Source: Xenococcus sp. MO_188.B8
GTDB lineage: Bacteria > Cyanobacteriota > Cyanobacteriia > Cyanobacteriales > Xenococcaceae
Direction: 5' to 3'
DNA: 64,000 bases
Assembly (NCBI GenBank): GCA_030065615.1
Contig: JASJDR010000021.1
Coordinates: 1 to 64,000 of the forward strand
Under the pieces are notes generated by a model. The model ran no database searches and was not told where the DNA came from. It was given only the letters and a program-made list of their open reading frames with translations. The translations under genes and the position numbers were made by a program. Below are positions 8,870 through 17,715 of the stretch, piece by piece (positions within the stretch are counted from its first letter, which is position 1; the number at the start of each line of letters is the position of its first letter).

Positions 8870-10132
8870 ATGGTGCAAATAGAAGTAATAGGAATTGGCC
8901 TAGATGGTGCGACTGGATTAACAACAAAAACACAAGAAATTATCAAAAAGGCAAGTATTTTGATAGGAAGTAGTCGGCATCTGAGTTATTTTGCATTTCA
9001 TTCTGCTCAGAAAATAAGATTAAATAATTTGCAGCAGAATCTTGACGAAATTGCTCAATTAATTAAGACTCAAGAAAAAATTGTAATCTTAACGAGTGGC
9101 GATCCGCTTTTTTTTGGGTTAGGACGTTTATTGCTAGAAAAATTCCCCCAAGAAAAGTTAAACTTTCATCCCCATGTGAGTTCGATTCAATTTGCTTTTA
9201 ATAAAATAAAAGTGCCTTGGCAAGATGCCAAAATAATTAGTGTTCACGGACGCGACGGTGATGAATTAAGTCAAGCTTTAAAACAGGGAATCGAAAAAAT
9301 TGCGATCTTAACCGATGGGAATTATCATCCAGGCGCGATCGCAAAACTTTATTTATCCTTAGAGCTTCCTGTTAATTATAGATTTTGGATTTGTGAAAAT
9401 TTGGGTGATAATACAGAAAAGATAACTTATTTTACAGGAGCAGAAATTGCTGAATTAGCATTACTTGATCGAGATAGTTTTGCTGCCTTGAATGTGGTAA
9501 TTTTAATCCGAGAATCCTTGAGTAAAGATCCAGTTTATTATCAAAAATTACCCTTAATAGGAATTCCTGATACAGCCTTTTGCAGCTTTCGCGATCGCCC
9601 TGGTTTAATTACAAAAAAAGAAGTTCGTACCGTCATTTTAGGACAGTTAGCATTACAAGCTAAGCAAATAGTATGGGATATTGGTGCCGGGACAGGTTCA
9701 GTATCAATTGAAATTGCTCGTTTATCTCCTAGATCGCAAATTTTTGCTGTGGAAAAAACCGCGATCGGAATATCTTTAATCGAAAAGAATTGCCAAAATT
9801 TCCAAGTTAAGAATATTTCTATTATTAGTGGTAAAGCACCAGAAAATTTAAATCTATTACCAGCTCCTAATCGTATTTTTATTGGTGGCAGTGGGGGAAA
9901 TTTATCTTCTATTCTTGAGTTTTGCCAGGAAAAAATTTTACCTCAAGGAATTGTAGTGATTGCTTTAGCAACTATTGAAAATTGCCATGAAGCATTAGAT
10001 TGGATCAAAGGTAATCATTGGCAATATAGTTTATTGCAATTACAAATATCCCGCTCAGCTTCTGTTGGTTCATTTACTCGTTTTTCGCCACTAAATCCCG
10101 TGACAATTATTACTACTAATCCAAATTTTTAG
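8870..10132 (+). CDS. cobL: Precorrin-6Y C5,15-methyltransferase (decarboxylating)
   Basis: CobL (equivalent to CbiE plus CbiT) methylates C-5 and C-15 of precorrin-6Y and removes the acetate side-chain carboxylate, in B12 ring synthesis. The 420-residue protein joins both parts. Residues 1-200 are the CbiE-type tetrapyrrole methylase (VIGIGLDGATGLT, VILTSGDPLFFGLG). The remainder is the CbiT-type Rossmann methyltransferase with the SAM loop WDIGAGTGSVSIEIARL and GGSGGNLSSIL. The linker TKKEVRTVILGQLAL is typical. No other cob gene is nearby. Confidence 0.94.
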   Translation: MVQIEVIGIGLDGATGLTTKTQEIIKKASILIGSSRHLSYFAFHSAQKIRLNNLQQNLDEIAQLIKTQEKIVILTSGDPLFFGLGRLLLEKFPQEKLNFHPHVSSIQFAFNKIKVPWQDAKIISVHGRDGDELSQALKQGIEKIAILTDGNYHPGAIAKLYLSLELPVNYRFWICENLGDNTEKITYFTGAEIAELALLDRDSFAALNVVILIRESLSKDPVYYQKLPLIGIPDTAFCSFRDRPGLITKKEVRTVILGQLALQAKQIVWDIGAGTGSVSIEIARLSPRSQIFAVEKTAIGISLIEKNCQNFQVKNISIISGKAPENLNLLPAPNRIFIGGSGGNLSSILEFCQEKILPQGIVVIALATIENCHEALDWIKGNHWQYSLLQLQISRSASVGSFTRFSPLNPVTIITTNPNF

Positions 10133-10399
10133 TGACTCTTCTAGAATAGTTATGACAAAATAATATAAATAAGTATCTTCATGTTCTGCTTTGCCGGGTT
10201 TGTAAGATTGTCAAAGACAATTTTAATCAAACTATTTGAGCTTACGAGAGATGGGGTATTATTAGCACAGCTAGTATAAGAGAGCCTTTTTCGTTGTATT
10301 AGTTAAATCTGTGTTTATCTCTCTTCCAAAAGAAGACCTACGGTGTAGACTGATTAAAGAATTAAGCAATCCTATCTAACTTTTATCTAAAAAAATTAA

Positions 10400-11158
10400 A
10401 TGCGCTTATTACCTGTTACTTTAGCGATCGCGCTTTTTTCCTCACCAATGGCAATTGCTGCAGAATTAGCCGAAATTGAAAATCGGGGAAAAATTACCAT
10501 TGCCGTTAAAGATAATCTGCGTCCTTTAGGATATAAAGATAGTCAAGATAATCTCATTGGCTTAGAAATTGATATTGCCCGGCGTTTAGCCGAAGAAATT
10601 TTAGGTGATGCCGATTCGGTTAAATTAGTACCAGTCAGTAATCAAGACCGTTTAAAAGTAGTTATTGATGATGAAGTTGATATTGCGATCGCCAGAGTCT
10701 CGGATACCGCATCTCGTCGTCGTATAGTCGCTCTCAGCCCCCACTATTATCTAGATGGTACAGGAATTATTACCAAAGATATTACATTTGCTAAAGCCGA
10801 CGACTTAAGAACAGGTAGAATTGCGGTACTATACAATTCGACCACTATTGCTGTGGTTCGTCAACGATTACCCCAGGCAGAGTTAGTAGGAGTTTCTTCC
10901 TATCAAGAAGCATTAGATCTCTTAGAAGCAGGGGAAGTTAATGCTTTTGCTGGTGATCGTACTGTTTTGGCTGGTTGGCAGCAAGAATATTCTCAATATC
11001 AATTGTTACCAGAAAGATTATCTGGTGAACCTTTATGTATAGTCATGCCCAAAGGAATACAATATCAGCCCTTACGTAACAAAATTTATAACGCGCTTTT
11101 AGATTGGCACAAATCAGGATGGTTACAAGAAAGAATTGAATATTGGGGACTACCTTGA
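10400..11158 (+). CDS. Periplasmic substrate-binding protein, amino-acid type
   Basis: The 252-residue protein begins with a signal peptide (MRLLPVTLAIALFSSPMAIA, then AELAE). It continues as a type-2 periplasmic binding domain of the SBP_bac_3 family: GKITIAVKDNLRPLGYKD, GLEIDIARRLAEEIL, VDIAIARVSDTASRR, and AGEVNAFAGDRTVL. Such proteins deliver polar amino acids to ABC transporters. No permease or ATPase gene is adjacent, so it is an orphan component or a sensor-like solute receptor. It reads in the same direction as the Ycf37-like gene 55 nt downstream. Confidence 0.82.
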   Translation: MRLLPVTLAIALFSSPMAIAAELAEIENRGKITIAVKDNLRPLGYKDSQDNLIGLEIDIARRLAEEILGDADSVKLVPVSNQDRLKVVIDDEVDIAIARVSDTASRRRIVALSPHYYLDGTGIITKDITFAKADDLRTGRIAVLYNSTTIAVVRQRLPQAELVGVSSYQEALDLLEAGEVNAFAGDRTVLAGWQQEYSQYQLLPERLSGEPLCIVMPKGIQYQPLRNKIYNALLDWHKSGWLQERIEYWGLP

Positions 11159-11213
11159 CATTTAGCATTTAACAGTTCACATTTACCATTTAAGAATAAA
11201 TAATAATTTAGCT

Positions 11214-11747
11214 ATGGATGAAAATTTACCTTTAATTTATATTTCTACTTTGATAGGCATTTTACTAGTTGCTGCCATTTTTATTTTAAAAGAAGTAATT
11301 AAAACTCGTCTGAAGGAAAATAAATTTGGTAAGTTACAAAAAAAACTTAAACAAGAAAAAGGTACAGCTCAAGAATATTATGAATTGGGAAGTTTGTATC
11401 TTGAGAAAAAACTTTTTGTGCAATCTTTAACTCTGTTTCAAAAAGCACTCAAAGATAAGGAAATAGAACCTGAAAATAAAGCATTAGTCTATAATGCGAT
11501 CGGCTATTCTTATTTTGCTCAAGAACAATATGATATTGCTATTCGTCAATACAAAGAAGCTTTAAAAATCTATCCAGAATATGTAATTGCACTCAATAAC
11601 TTAGGTAATGTCTACGAAAAGAAACAAATGATTGTCAAGGCAGTAGAAACCTATGAAGAAGCATTAAAATACGAACCAAATAATAAAACAGCTAGTCGTC
11701 GTGTAGAATCGCTCAAAAAACGTTTAGTCACTAACGATTCTGAATAA
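11214..11747 (+). CDS. ycf37: Ycf37-like TPR protein (photosystem I assembly/stability)
   Basis: An N-terminal membrane anchor (LIYISTLIGILLVAAIFIL) is followed by EVIKTRLKENKFGKLQKKL and three tetratricopeptide units: YYELGSLYLEKKLFVQSLTL, VYNAIGYSYFAQEQYDIAIR and ALNNLGNVYEKKQMIVKAVE. At 177 residues, this anchor-plus-TPR layout and the LQKKLKQEKGTAQEYYELG junction match cyanobacterial Ycf37, a thylakoid protein that supports photosystem I accumulation. The family assignment is from pattern memory. Confidence 0.8.
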   Translation: MDENLPLIYISTLIGILLVAAIFILKEVIKTRLKENKFGKLQKKLKQEKGTAQEYYELGSLYLEKKLFVQSLTLFQKALKDKEIEPENKALVYNAIGYSYFAQEQYDIAIRQYKEALKIYPEYVIALNNLGNVYEKKQMIVKAVETYEEALKYEPNNKTASRRVESLKKRLVTNDSE

Positions 11748-11972
11748 TATCAGCTCTACTAAACATAGTGTGCCGAATTAATTAATATTTGTTTTAGGCA
11801 ATCAGCAAAAATCACCATAAAAATAGAAGGAGAATATTTACAAGAACGAAAGTAAGTAAACATTAAAAATTACTTCGCCATTACTATGATTATGTTATGG
11901 AGTCCTTAGAGCTTGCAGTAAGCTCAAAAGCTGATTCTATATGCTTAAAGTGAAATAAACAATTTAAGTTTT

Positions 11973-14729
11973 ATGAGTAACAGCATAATCACATCTGAGA
12001 TATTGGTAGCTTACTCACAATGTCCTCGCAAAGCATTTCTGCTCCTGTTTGCTGAAGACAAAGGATTATCCAATGAGTACATGCAAGTTTTAGAGCAGAA
12101 AAAGAATAACAATCGGACAAAGTATATAGATTTTTTAAGAAAAAGTTTTCAGATTGAAGCATATAGCCAAAATGCCCTTTACAGGAAAAATGATTATTTG
12201 TTTGAAGTGAATTTAGTAAACAATAGTTTATTAGCTTCTTGCGATCTTTTGAAAAAGGTAGAAGGCAAATCAAATTTTGGCAAATATAGTTATGAAGCAA
12301 TAATTATTAGTGGAAGTTATAAAGTAACAAATGAGCAAAAACTTGAACTTTTGTTTGCTAGTTATGTACTCAAACAGATTCAGAATGAACTTCCTGCAAC
12401 TGGTTCTATCATAAGCTTGGATGGAAAAGTCCATAACCTAGAAACTGCAAAAAGTAATAAAAAACTTAAATCATTCCTCAAACCTTTAAAGGAATGGATA
12501 AAGCATCCGCCTTCTGAAGAAACTCCAGTACTTCTGAATAAACATTGTGCATATTGCCAATTTCAGGCTTCTTGTAGAGATAAAGCTAATAAGTCTAATG
12601 ATCTTAGTTTATTAGATAGAATGACCGCTAAATCAATTCAGAAGTATCACAAGAAAGGGATTTTTACAATTACCCAACTCTCTTATTTATTTAAACCAAG
12701 AAGAAGGAATAAAAAAGCCAAGAAAACTCCCATAAAACATAGTTTTGAGTTGCAAGCTTTGGCACTCAGAACTGGAAAAATATACCTTCAAGAACTACCA
12801 AATCTGGTGAGACAGCCAAAAGAGTTATTTTTAGATATTGAGGGCATACCAGATCAAGGTTTTAATTACCTTATAGGGTTATTAGTATGTGAAGAGGGAA
12901 ATACAGTTTATTACTCATTCTGGGCCAACACAATAAACGATGAAGAGGAAATTTGGCTACAAGTCGTAAACAAAGTAAATGAATATCCTGAAGCACCTAT
13001 TTATCATTATGGTAGCTATGAGTCAAAAGCTCTCAATCAAGTATCTAAAAAATATCAAATTAATTGTGAATTATTCCAGAAACGCCTGATCAATATCAAC
13101 ACATTTATCTATGGCAAAATTTACTTCCCTACAGTATCTAATAGATTGAAAGACATTGGAAAGTTTTTAGGCGCATCCTGGGATAATGATATTTCATCTG
13201 GGATACAGAGTCTCGTCTTTCGATATTATTGGGAAGAATCACAAGATTTAAAATATCAGGAAAGTTTAGTTGCCTATAACGAAGAAGATTGTAGAGCTTT
13301 GAAGCTACTAACTGATAAAATTTCTGAAATCATTAAGACTGCTGATGACAATGCAGATATTGATTTTGCAAATTCACCCAAGCAAGTTTCTACAGAACTT
13401 GGTACTAAAATTCATAATCAATTTGATACTATACTTAAATTTGCTCATACTGATTATAATCGCAAGAAAATTAGTCTTAATCAAAATAATCTTGAACAGC
13501 AAGAGCAGAGTACAAAGAAATTAAATAAACGTGGAGGTCATCTAGGTCATTCCAGAAAAGTTCCCAAAGCTAGAAAAATTGTTGATGTTCCAATAAAGCT
13601 CAAATGTCCTAGGTGCGTGAATGAGCCTCTTCAAGAATCAGCTAAAATGATCGAACGAACTATGATTGATCTAGTTTTTACTAAAAATGGATGCAAAAAA
13701 ACAATCATAAAATATATCGGTGCTAAAGGTTATTGCCAAAAATGTTATCGTTATTATGCTCCAGATTTTCCAGAGTTTATTACCAATTTCAGTACTCAAT
13801 TATTTGGTCATAGATTTCAATCATGGGTGATTTATCAAAGACTTGCTCTTCGTCTGCCTTACAGCGTAATAGCTCAAACAATCGAAGATTTATTTTCTGA
13901 GAGTATAAGTCAAGGAAGTATAGACTATTGGTTGAAAAAATTTGCAAAATATTATTCAGAAACCGAAAAATTATTAACTGAAAAAATTTTGACAAGTCCT
14001 TTTATTCATGCAGATGAAACACCAATCAATATTAGAGGAAGCAATCACTATGTATGGGTCTTTACAGATGCCAAGCACGTTGTTTTCAAGATGACTGAAA
14101 CAAGAGAGGCAAATATTGTTTATGATTTTCTAGGTGATTATAGTGGAGTTCTAGTCTCGGATTTTTATCCGGGATATGATGGCGTTAAATGCAGACAGCA
14201 AAAATGTTGGGTTCATCTTATCAGAGATCTCAATGACGATCTCTGGAAAAATCCTTTTGATACTGATTTCGAAGCTTTTGTCTTGGAAGTCAAGAATTTG
14301 ATTTTACCGATATTAGAAACAGTTGAAAAATATGGATTAAAGCATAGGCATCTTAGAAAATTCAAAAAAAATGTGGATATATTTTACAACAATACAATTA
14401 ATAGGACTTATTATTCCGAGCCAATCTTAAAATATCAAAAAAGATTTGAAAGATATAAAGGAAGTCTTTTTACTTTTCTTGAGCAAGATTTTATTCCTTG
14501 GAACAATAATATGGCGGAAAGAGCTATTAGACATCTTGCCGTACAAAGAAAAATATCGGGGTCTTTCTCTAAGTCTGGTGCTAGTGCATATTTAACCTTA
14601 CTCGGAGTTATGCAAACTTGTAAATTTCAAAATAAATCACTGCTGAAATTTCTTCTGTCACAACAGAAAGATATAGATCAATTTAAAGAGTCCAGGCGTA
14701 CTAAAAACTCAGCGGTAGCAAAAAGCTAA
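11973..14729 (+). CDS. RecB-like nuclease / RNase H-like exonuclease / IS66 transposase fusion
   Basis: One 918-residue frame joins three modules. Residues 1-205 are a TM0106-type RecB-like PD-(D/E)XK nuclease with a Cas4/AddB-style cysteine set: C17, C192, C195 and C201. Residues about 280-445 are a DEDD-type RNase H-like exonuclease (LFLDIEGIPD near 286, YHYGSYESKAL, YNEEDCRAL near 434). Residues 510-900 are an IS66 DDE transposase: a CPRC/CQKC zinc-binding part, HADETP near 680, SDFYPGYD near 730 and the third acidic residue in NNMAERAIRHL near 846. No IS66 helper genes (tnpA or tnpB of IS66) are adjacent. I searched the flanks by eye for terminal inverted repeats and found none convincing. 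All catalytic motifs look intact. Confidence 0.85.
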   Translation: MSNSIITSEILVAYSQCPRKAFLLLFAEDKGLSNEYMQVLEQKKNNNRTKYIDFLRKSFQIEAYSQNALYRKNDYLFEVNLVNNSLLASCDLLKKVEGKSNFGKYSYEAIIISGSYKVTNEQKLELLFASYVLKQIQNELPATGSIISLDGKVHNLETAKSNKKLKSFLKPLKEWIKHPPSEETPVLLNKHCAYCQFQASCRDKANKSNDLSLLDRMTAKSIQKYHKKGIFTITQLSYLFKPRRRNKKAKKTPIKHSFELQALALRTGKIYLQELPNLVRQPKELFLDIEGIPDQGFNYLIGLLVCEEGNTVYYSFWANTINDEEEIWLQVVNKVNEYPEAPIYHYGSYESKALNQVSKKYQINCELFQKRLININTFIYGKIYFPTVSNRLKDIGKFLGASWDNDISSGIQSLVFRYYWEESQDLKYQESLVAYNEEDCRALKLLTDKISEIIKTADDNADIDFANSPKQVSTELGTKIHNQFDTILKFAHTDYNRKKISLNQNNLEQQEQSTKKLNKRGGHLGHSRKVPKARKIVDVPIKLKCPRCVNEPLQESAKMIERTMIDLVFTKNGCKKTIIKYIGAKGYCQKCYRYYAPDFPEFITNFSTQLFGHRFQSWVIYQRLALRLPYSVIAQTIEDLFSESISQGSIDYWLKKFAKYYSETEKLLTEKILTSPFIHADETPINIRGSNHYVWVFTDAKHVVFKMTETREANIVYDFLGDYSGVLVSDFYPGYDGVKCRQQKCWVHLIRDLNDDLWKNPFDTDFEAFVLEVKNLILPILETVEKYGLKHRHLRKFKKNVDIFYNNTINRTYYSEPILKYQKRFERYKGSLFTFLEQDFIPWNNNMAERAIRHLAVQRKISGSFSKSGASAYLTLLGVMQTCKFQNKSLLKFLLSQQKDIDQFKESRRTKNSAVAKS

Positions 14730-14880
14730 ATTAAAAAGACTTTAATAGCATAATATTTAGTGTTTCTTGAATTCCAACTCTTTAGTTATTTAGGCGTTAA
14801 ACCACTAAGTTAAGCAGCTCTTTACAAAAATCCACAAAAATCAGATATCCTAAAATTGCTACTTTTGAGATGAACAGAAC

Positions 14881-15786
14881 TTGAACAATTTTATTGGAGA
14901 GATCTCGGCTTTAACCGCAGCTTTTTTTTGGGCATTGTCTGCCATAATTTATCGCCTTTTGGGTCAGACAATTCCCCCATTACAACTAAATATTCTCAAA
15001 GGTTTAATTGCGATCGCTTTGTTACTGTTAACCCTTACTTGGAAAGGCTGGCAATGGGGACAAGTGTCTTACAATGGACTAATTTTACTAGCTTTCAGTG
15101 GAGTTCTGGGAATAGGTTTAGGAGACACAGCTTATTTTGTCGCACTGAATCAGTTAGGCGCACGGCGAACTTTGCTACTAGAAACTTTAACGCCTCCTAT
15201 TAGTGCCTTTTTGGCTTTTATCTTAATCGGTGAAAGAATATCATACCTCGCCTGGTGCGGTATTTTATTCACTATTCTCGGGGTTGCTTGGGTTATTAGT
15301 GAAAGAACCTTGGATACTGCAAATAATAGAGCTTCTATGTTGTCAGGAGTAATCTGGGGAATGGCAGCTGCGATCGCGCAAGCTAGTGGCGCAGTCTTAT
15401 CCCGTACAGTATTGATTAACTCGAATCTGAGTTCTTTAGAAAGTACTATAGTTCGTTTGACAGCAGGATTCGCGATCGCTCTTGGGTTATGGATGCTCCC
15501 TTTGCCGTTTGCTAAAATCAAGTCCACAAATAGGTTAGAGTTCTTTTCCCTGCGTCTTTGGGGGATTCTGGCGATCGCGACATTTTTTGGTACTTATTTA
15601 GGTATTTGGCTCCAACAAACCTCTTTGAAATTTGCTCCTGCAGGAATTGCCCAAACTTTACTGGCTACTAGTCCTTTGTTTGTGATCCCGATGGTAGTTC
15701 TGCGAGGAGAAAAAGTTAGTTGGCGTTCTCTTGGTGGTGTAGTCGTAGCGATTATGGGAATTAGCTTGTTATTTTTAAGGTTTTGA
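14881..15786 (+). CDS. EamA-family (DMT superfamily) transporter
   Basis: The 301-residue membrane protein has about ten hydrophobic helices in two homologous halves, the EamA duplication. The first half opens with IGEISALTAAFFWALSAIIY and ends with GERISYLAWCGILFTILGVA. The second opens with SGVIWGMAAAIAQASGAVL and ends with GEKVSWRSLGGVVVAIMGIS. Members export metabolites or amino acids across the inner membrane, but the substrate cannot be read from sequence. The start is TTG (MNNFIGE); no in-frame ATG exists upstream before a stop. Confidence 0.85.
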   Translation: MNNFIGEISALTAAFFWALSAIIYRLLGQTIPPLQLNILKGLIAIALLLLTLTWKGWQWGQVSYNGLILLAFSGVLGIGLGDTAYFVALNQLGARRTLLLETLTPPISAFLAFILIGERISYLAWCGILFTILGVAWVISERTLDTANNRASMLSGVIWGMAAAIAQASGAVLSRTVLINSNLSSLESTIVRLTAGFAIALGLWMLPLPFAKIKSTNRLEFFSLRLWGILAIATFFGTYLGIWLQQTSLKFAPAGIAQTLLATSPLFVIPMVVLRGEKVSWRSLGGVVVAIMGISLLFLRF

Positions 15787-15822
15787 TTTGAAGTCTAATG
15801 TTATTGTTTAGGCGATCGCTAA

Positions 15823-16158
<336 letters not shown>

Positions 16159-16271
16159 AATTATATAACCATAGGGCTATTTTGTTTTTCTCAACTTTTG
16201 GCGACAGAACCCTTGCTGAGTAAGTGAATGAATATTTTTACTTAATACAATTAGACCTGAATCATACAAAA

Positions 16272-16763
16272 TCAATCAGTAAAAATGTAGAGAGATATCT
16301 CGGGATTTTCTGTAACTTCAGGGTCTTCTATGGGCTCAGGAGCATCAAAAACTAGGGTTTCATCAGACGGCATCTCGCAATTACCAGACTCTGAACTTTT
16401 GCCTCCTTTTAATTCAGTATCTTCAATCAGACTTTTTAATTCAGTTTGCTGGCTCTGAGTTAAAGAAGAAAAACCAATTTCTATGCCATCAGCACTGTAT
16501 ACTTTCAGCTTATTAAAAACTGATTTGCCTGGGTTACTAGGATCGTATATTCCGTAAACATATTTAAAATATGTTCCATCACTTAGATAAATATCTACTT
16601 CATCTGTTACTTCATTATTGCCGTGTCCGTTATTACTTTTACAAGTTTCTTCTTTAATTTGAGAATAATTGTCTGATTTTGATAATGCTGATTTGGTGAT
16701 TAAAGTAGTTGTCATCAACGTAGTGAAAAGACTAATTATTATAATATTTTTAAATTTAAACAT
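16272..16763 (-). CDS. Secreted small protein, function unknown
   Basis: The 163-residue protein starts with a clear signal peptide (MFKFKNIIIISLFTTLMTTT, then LITKSALSKS). The mature part is acidic, with a predicted beta-rich core (EVDIYLSDGTYFKYVYGIY) and two cysteines (CKSNNGHGN and GNCEMPSD) that could form a disulfide. It ends in a proline/glutamate-rich tail (DAPEPIEDPEVTENPEIS). I recognise no family. It probably acts in the periplasm or outside the cell. Confidence 0.6.
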   Translation of the reverse strand: MFKFKNIIIISLFTTLMTTTLITKSALSKSDNYSQIKEETCKSNNGHGNNEVTDEVDIYLSDGTYFKYVYGIYDPSNPGKSVFNKLKVYSADGIEIGFSSLTQSQQTELKSLIEDTELKGGKSSESGNCEMPSDETLVFDAPEPIEDPEVTENPEISLYIFTD

Positions 16764-17322
16764 TTTTGATTTGCTATTTTTTGCTTAATTATTTATTACT
16801 TTATCAATAAAGTTTTGATAAAGTAAATTCTGGGAAATACTGGTTTTTTGAGATTAATTTATCAAAAAAATATATAATTCTCTTATGTCTCGGAAAATCT
16901 TATCTAGACCCAAGAAGAAACTTCATTAATTAATTGTAAATTGCCAGTGAAATTAACTATATTATGCAACTTTTCTTGGGATTAACTTCATCTTTCTTTA
17001 AAACAACTGTGATATTGACCTAAATATACTGATACAGCATCAGATCCAAAAGAACCACCAGATTGTAGTCGTTGGGAAAACTAAAACGAGGCAGATTGAG
17101 AGAAAGAGATTGTCGAATTACCGATAACTACGGTTCGAGGTAATTACAAAATTGCTATAACCCTATAATCAATCATTAAAATTTGTAGAGGGGATTTGCG
17201 AATCGCCCCTACATAATCATATGTTTTTTATTTGGAATTACTGTATAAAATTTTTAGACAAATTTACTCCTCTACTTCATTTAGATTAAAATTTTAGAAA
17301 AAGCTCTAGAGGAAGTGACAAC
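16764..17322. other. Intergenic region upstream of the EACC1/caspase locus
   Basis: I found no open reading frame with support. The stretch is AT-rich. It contains an imperfect GTAGGGGCG-type palindromic repeat (17184-17213), listed separately, about 110 nt before the EACC1-like gene. Promoters for the divergent signal-peptide protein and the EACC1/caspase pair must lie here, but no box stands out. Confidence 0.5.
17184..17213. repeat. Imperfect palindromic GTAGAGGGG/CCCCTAC repeat
   Basis: TGTAGAGGGGATTTGCG is followed by AATCGCCCCTACA. The arms pair imperfectly around TTGCGAA. It belongs to the same class as the perfect palindrome at 20280-20307, and the two copies bracket the EACC1/caspase locus. 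Related elements are widely dispersed in cyanobacterial intergenic regions. Confidence 0.65.
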
Positions 17323-17706
17323 ATGGCGGATTTAGCTAATGTTCAGGTCATAATCGATCTTAGTGATATTGATTCTGATTTAGAAGCAGAAGCACTGGAA
17401 GAGTTGACTCACAATCTGAAACAGGAAATATCAGAATTGGTAGAAGATGTTGACTTAGTGAGAGAGTCTAGTATTCCCCAAGGAGGTAAACCAGGATTAG
17501 CTAACTTTATCCCTGGAATGTTATCGGCTGTTTTTTCAGTTGAAAATAGCAAAGCATTATTAAACACCTTGGGAGAACGTTTTTATGGCAAAACTTTAAA
17601 ACTAGAATTTTCCAACAAAGGCAAAAGCTATAAACTGGAGTATCGGAGTAAGCAACAGTTGGATGATGCAGTCGAAGCAATTGAAAGACTATCCAAATTA
17701 AGGTAG
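17323..17706 (+). CDS. EACC1-like (effector-associated constant component) protein
   Basis: The 127-residue protein has the three parts I associate with EACC1: an N-terminal strand (VQVIIDLSDIDSDLEAEALE), an acidic helix followed by VDLVRESSIPQGGKPG, and a C-terminal strand pair (KTLKLEFSNKGKSYKLEYRS) with a terminal helix (QQLDDAVEAIERLSKL). EACC1 is a constant partner of caspase, trypsin and similar effectors in cyanobacterial and actinobacterial conflict systems. The stop is 9 nt before the caspase ATG, so the two genes are almost certainly one operon. A signalling or adaptor role is inferred. Confidence 0.8.
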   Translation: MADLANVQVIIDLSDIDSDLEAEALEELTHNLKQEISELVEDVDLVRESSIPQGGKPGLANFIPGMLSAVFSVENSKALLNTLGERFYGKTLKLEFSNKGKSYKLEYRSKQQLDDAVEAIERLSKLR

Positions 17707-17715
17707 AACTCACCC

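Noticed and set aside
11748-11972. Terminal inverted repeats for the IS66 fusion
   Set aside because: Only GTAA and a local GAGCTT/AAGCTC hairpin were found; no pairing with 14730-14880 was convincing.
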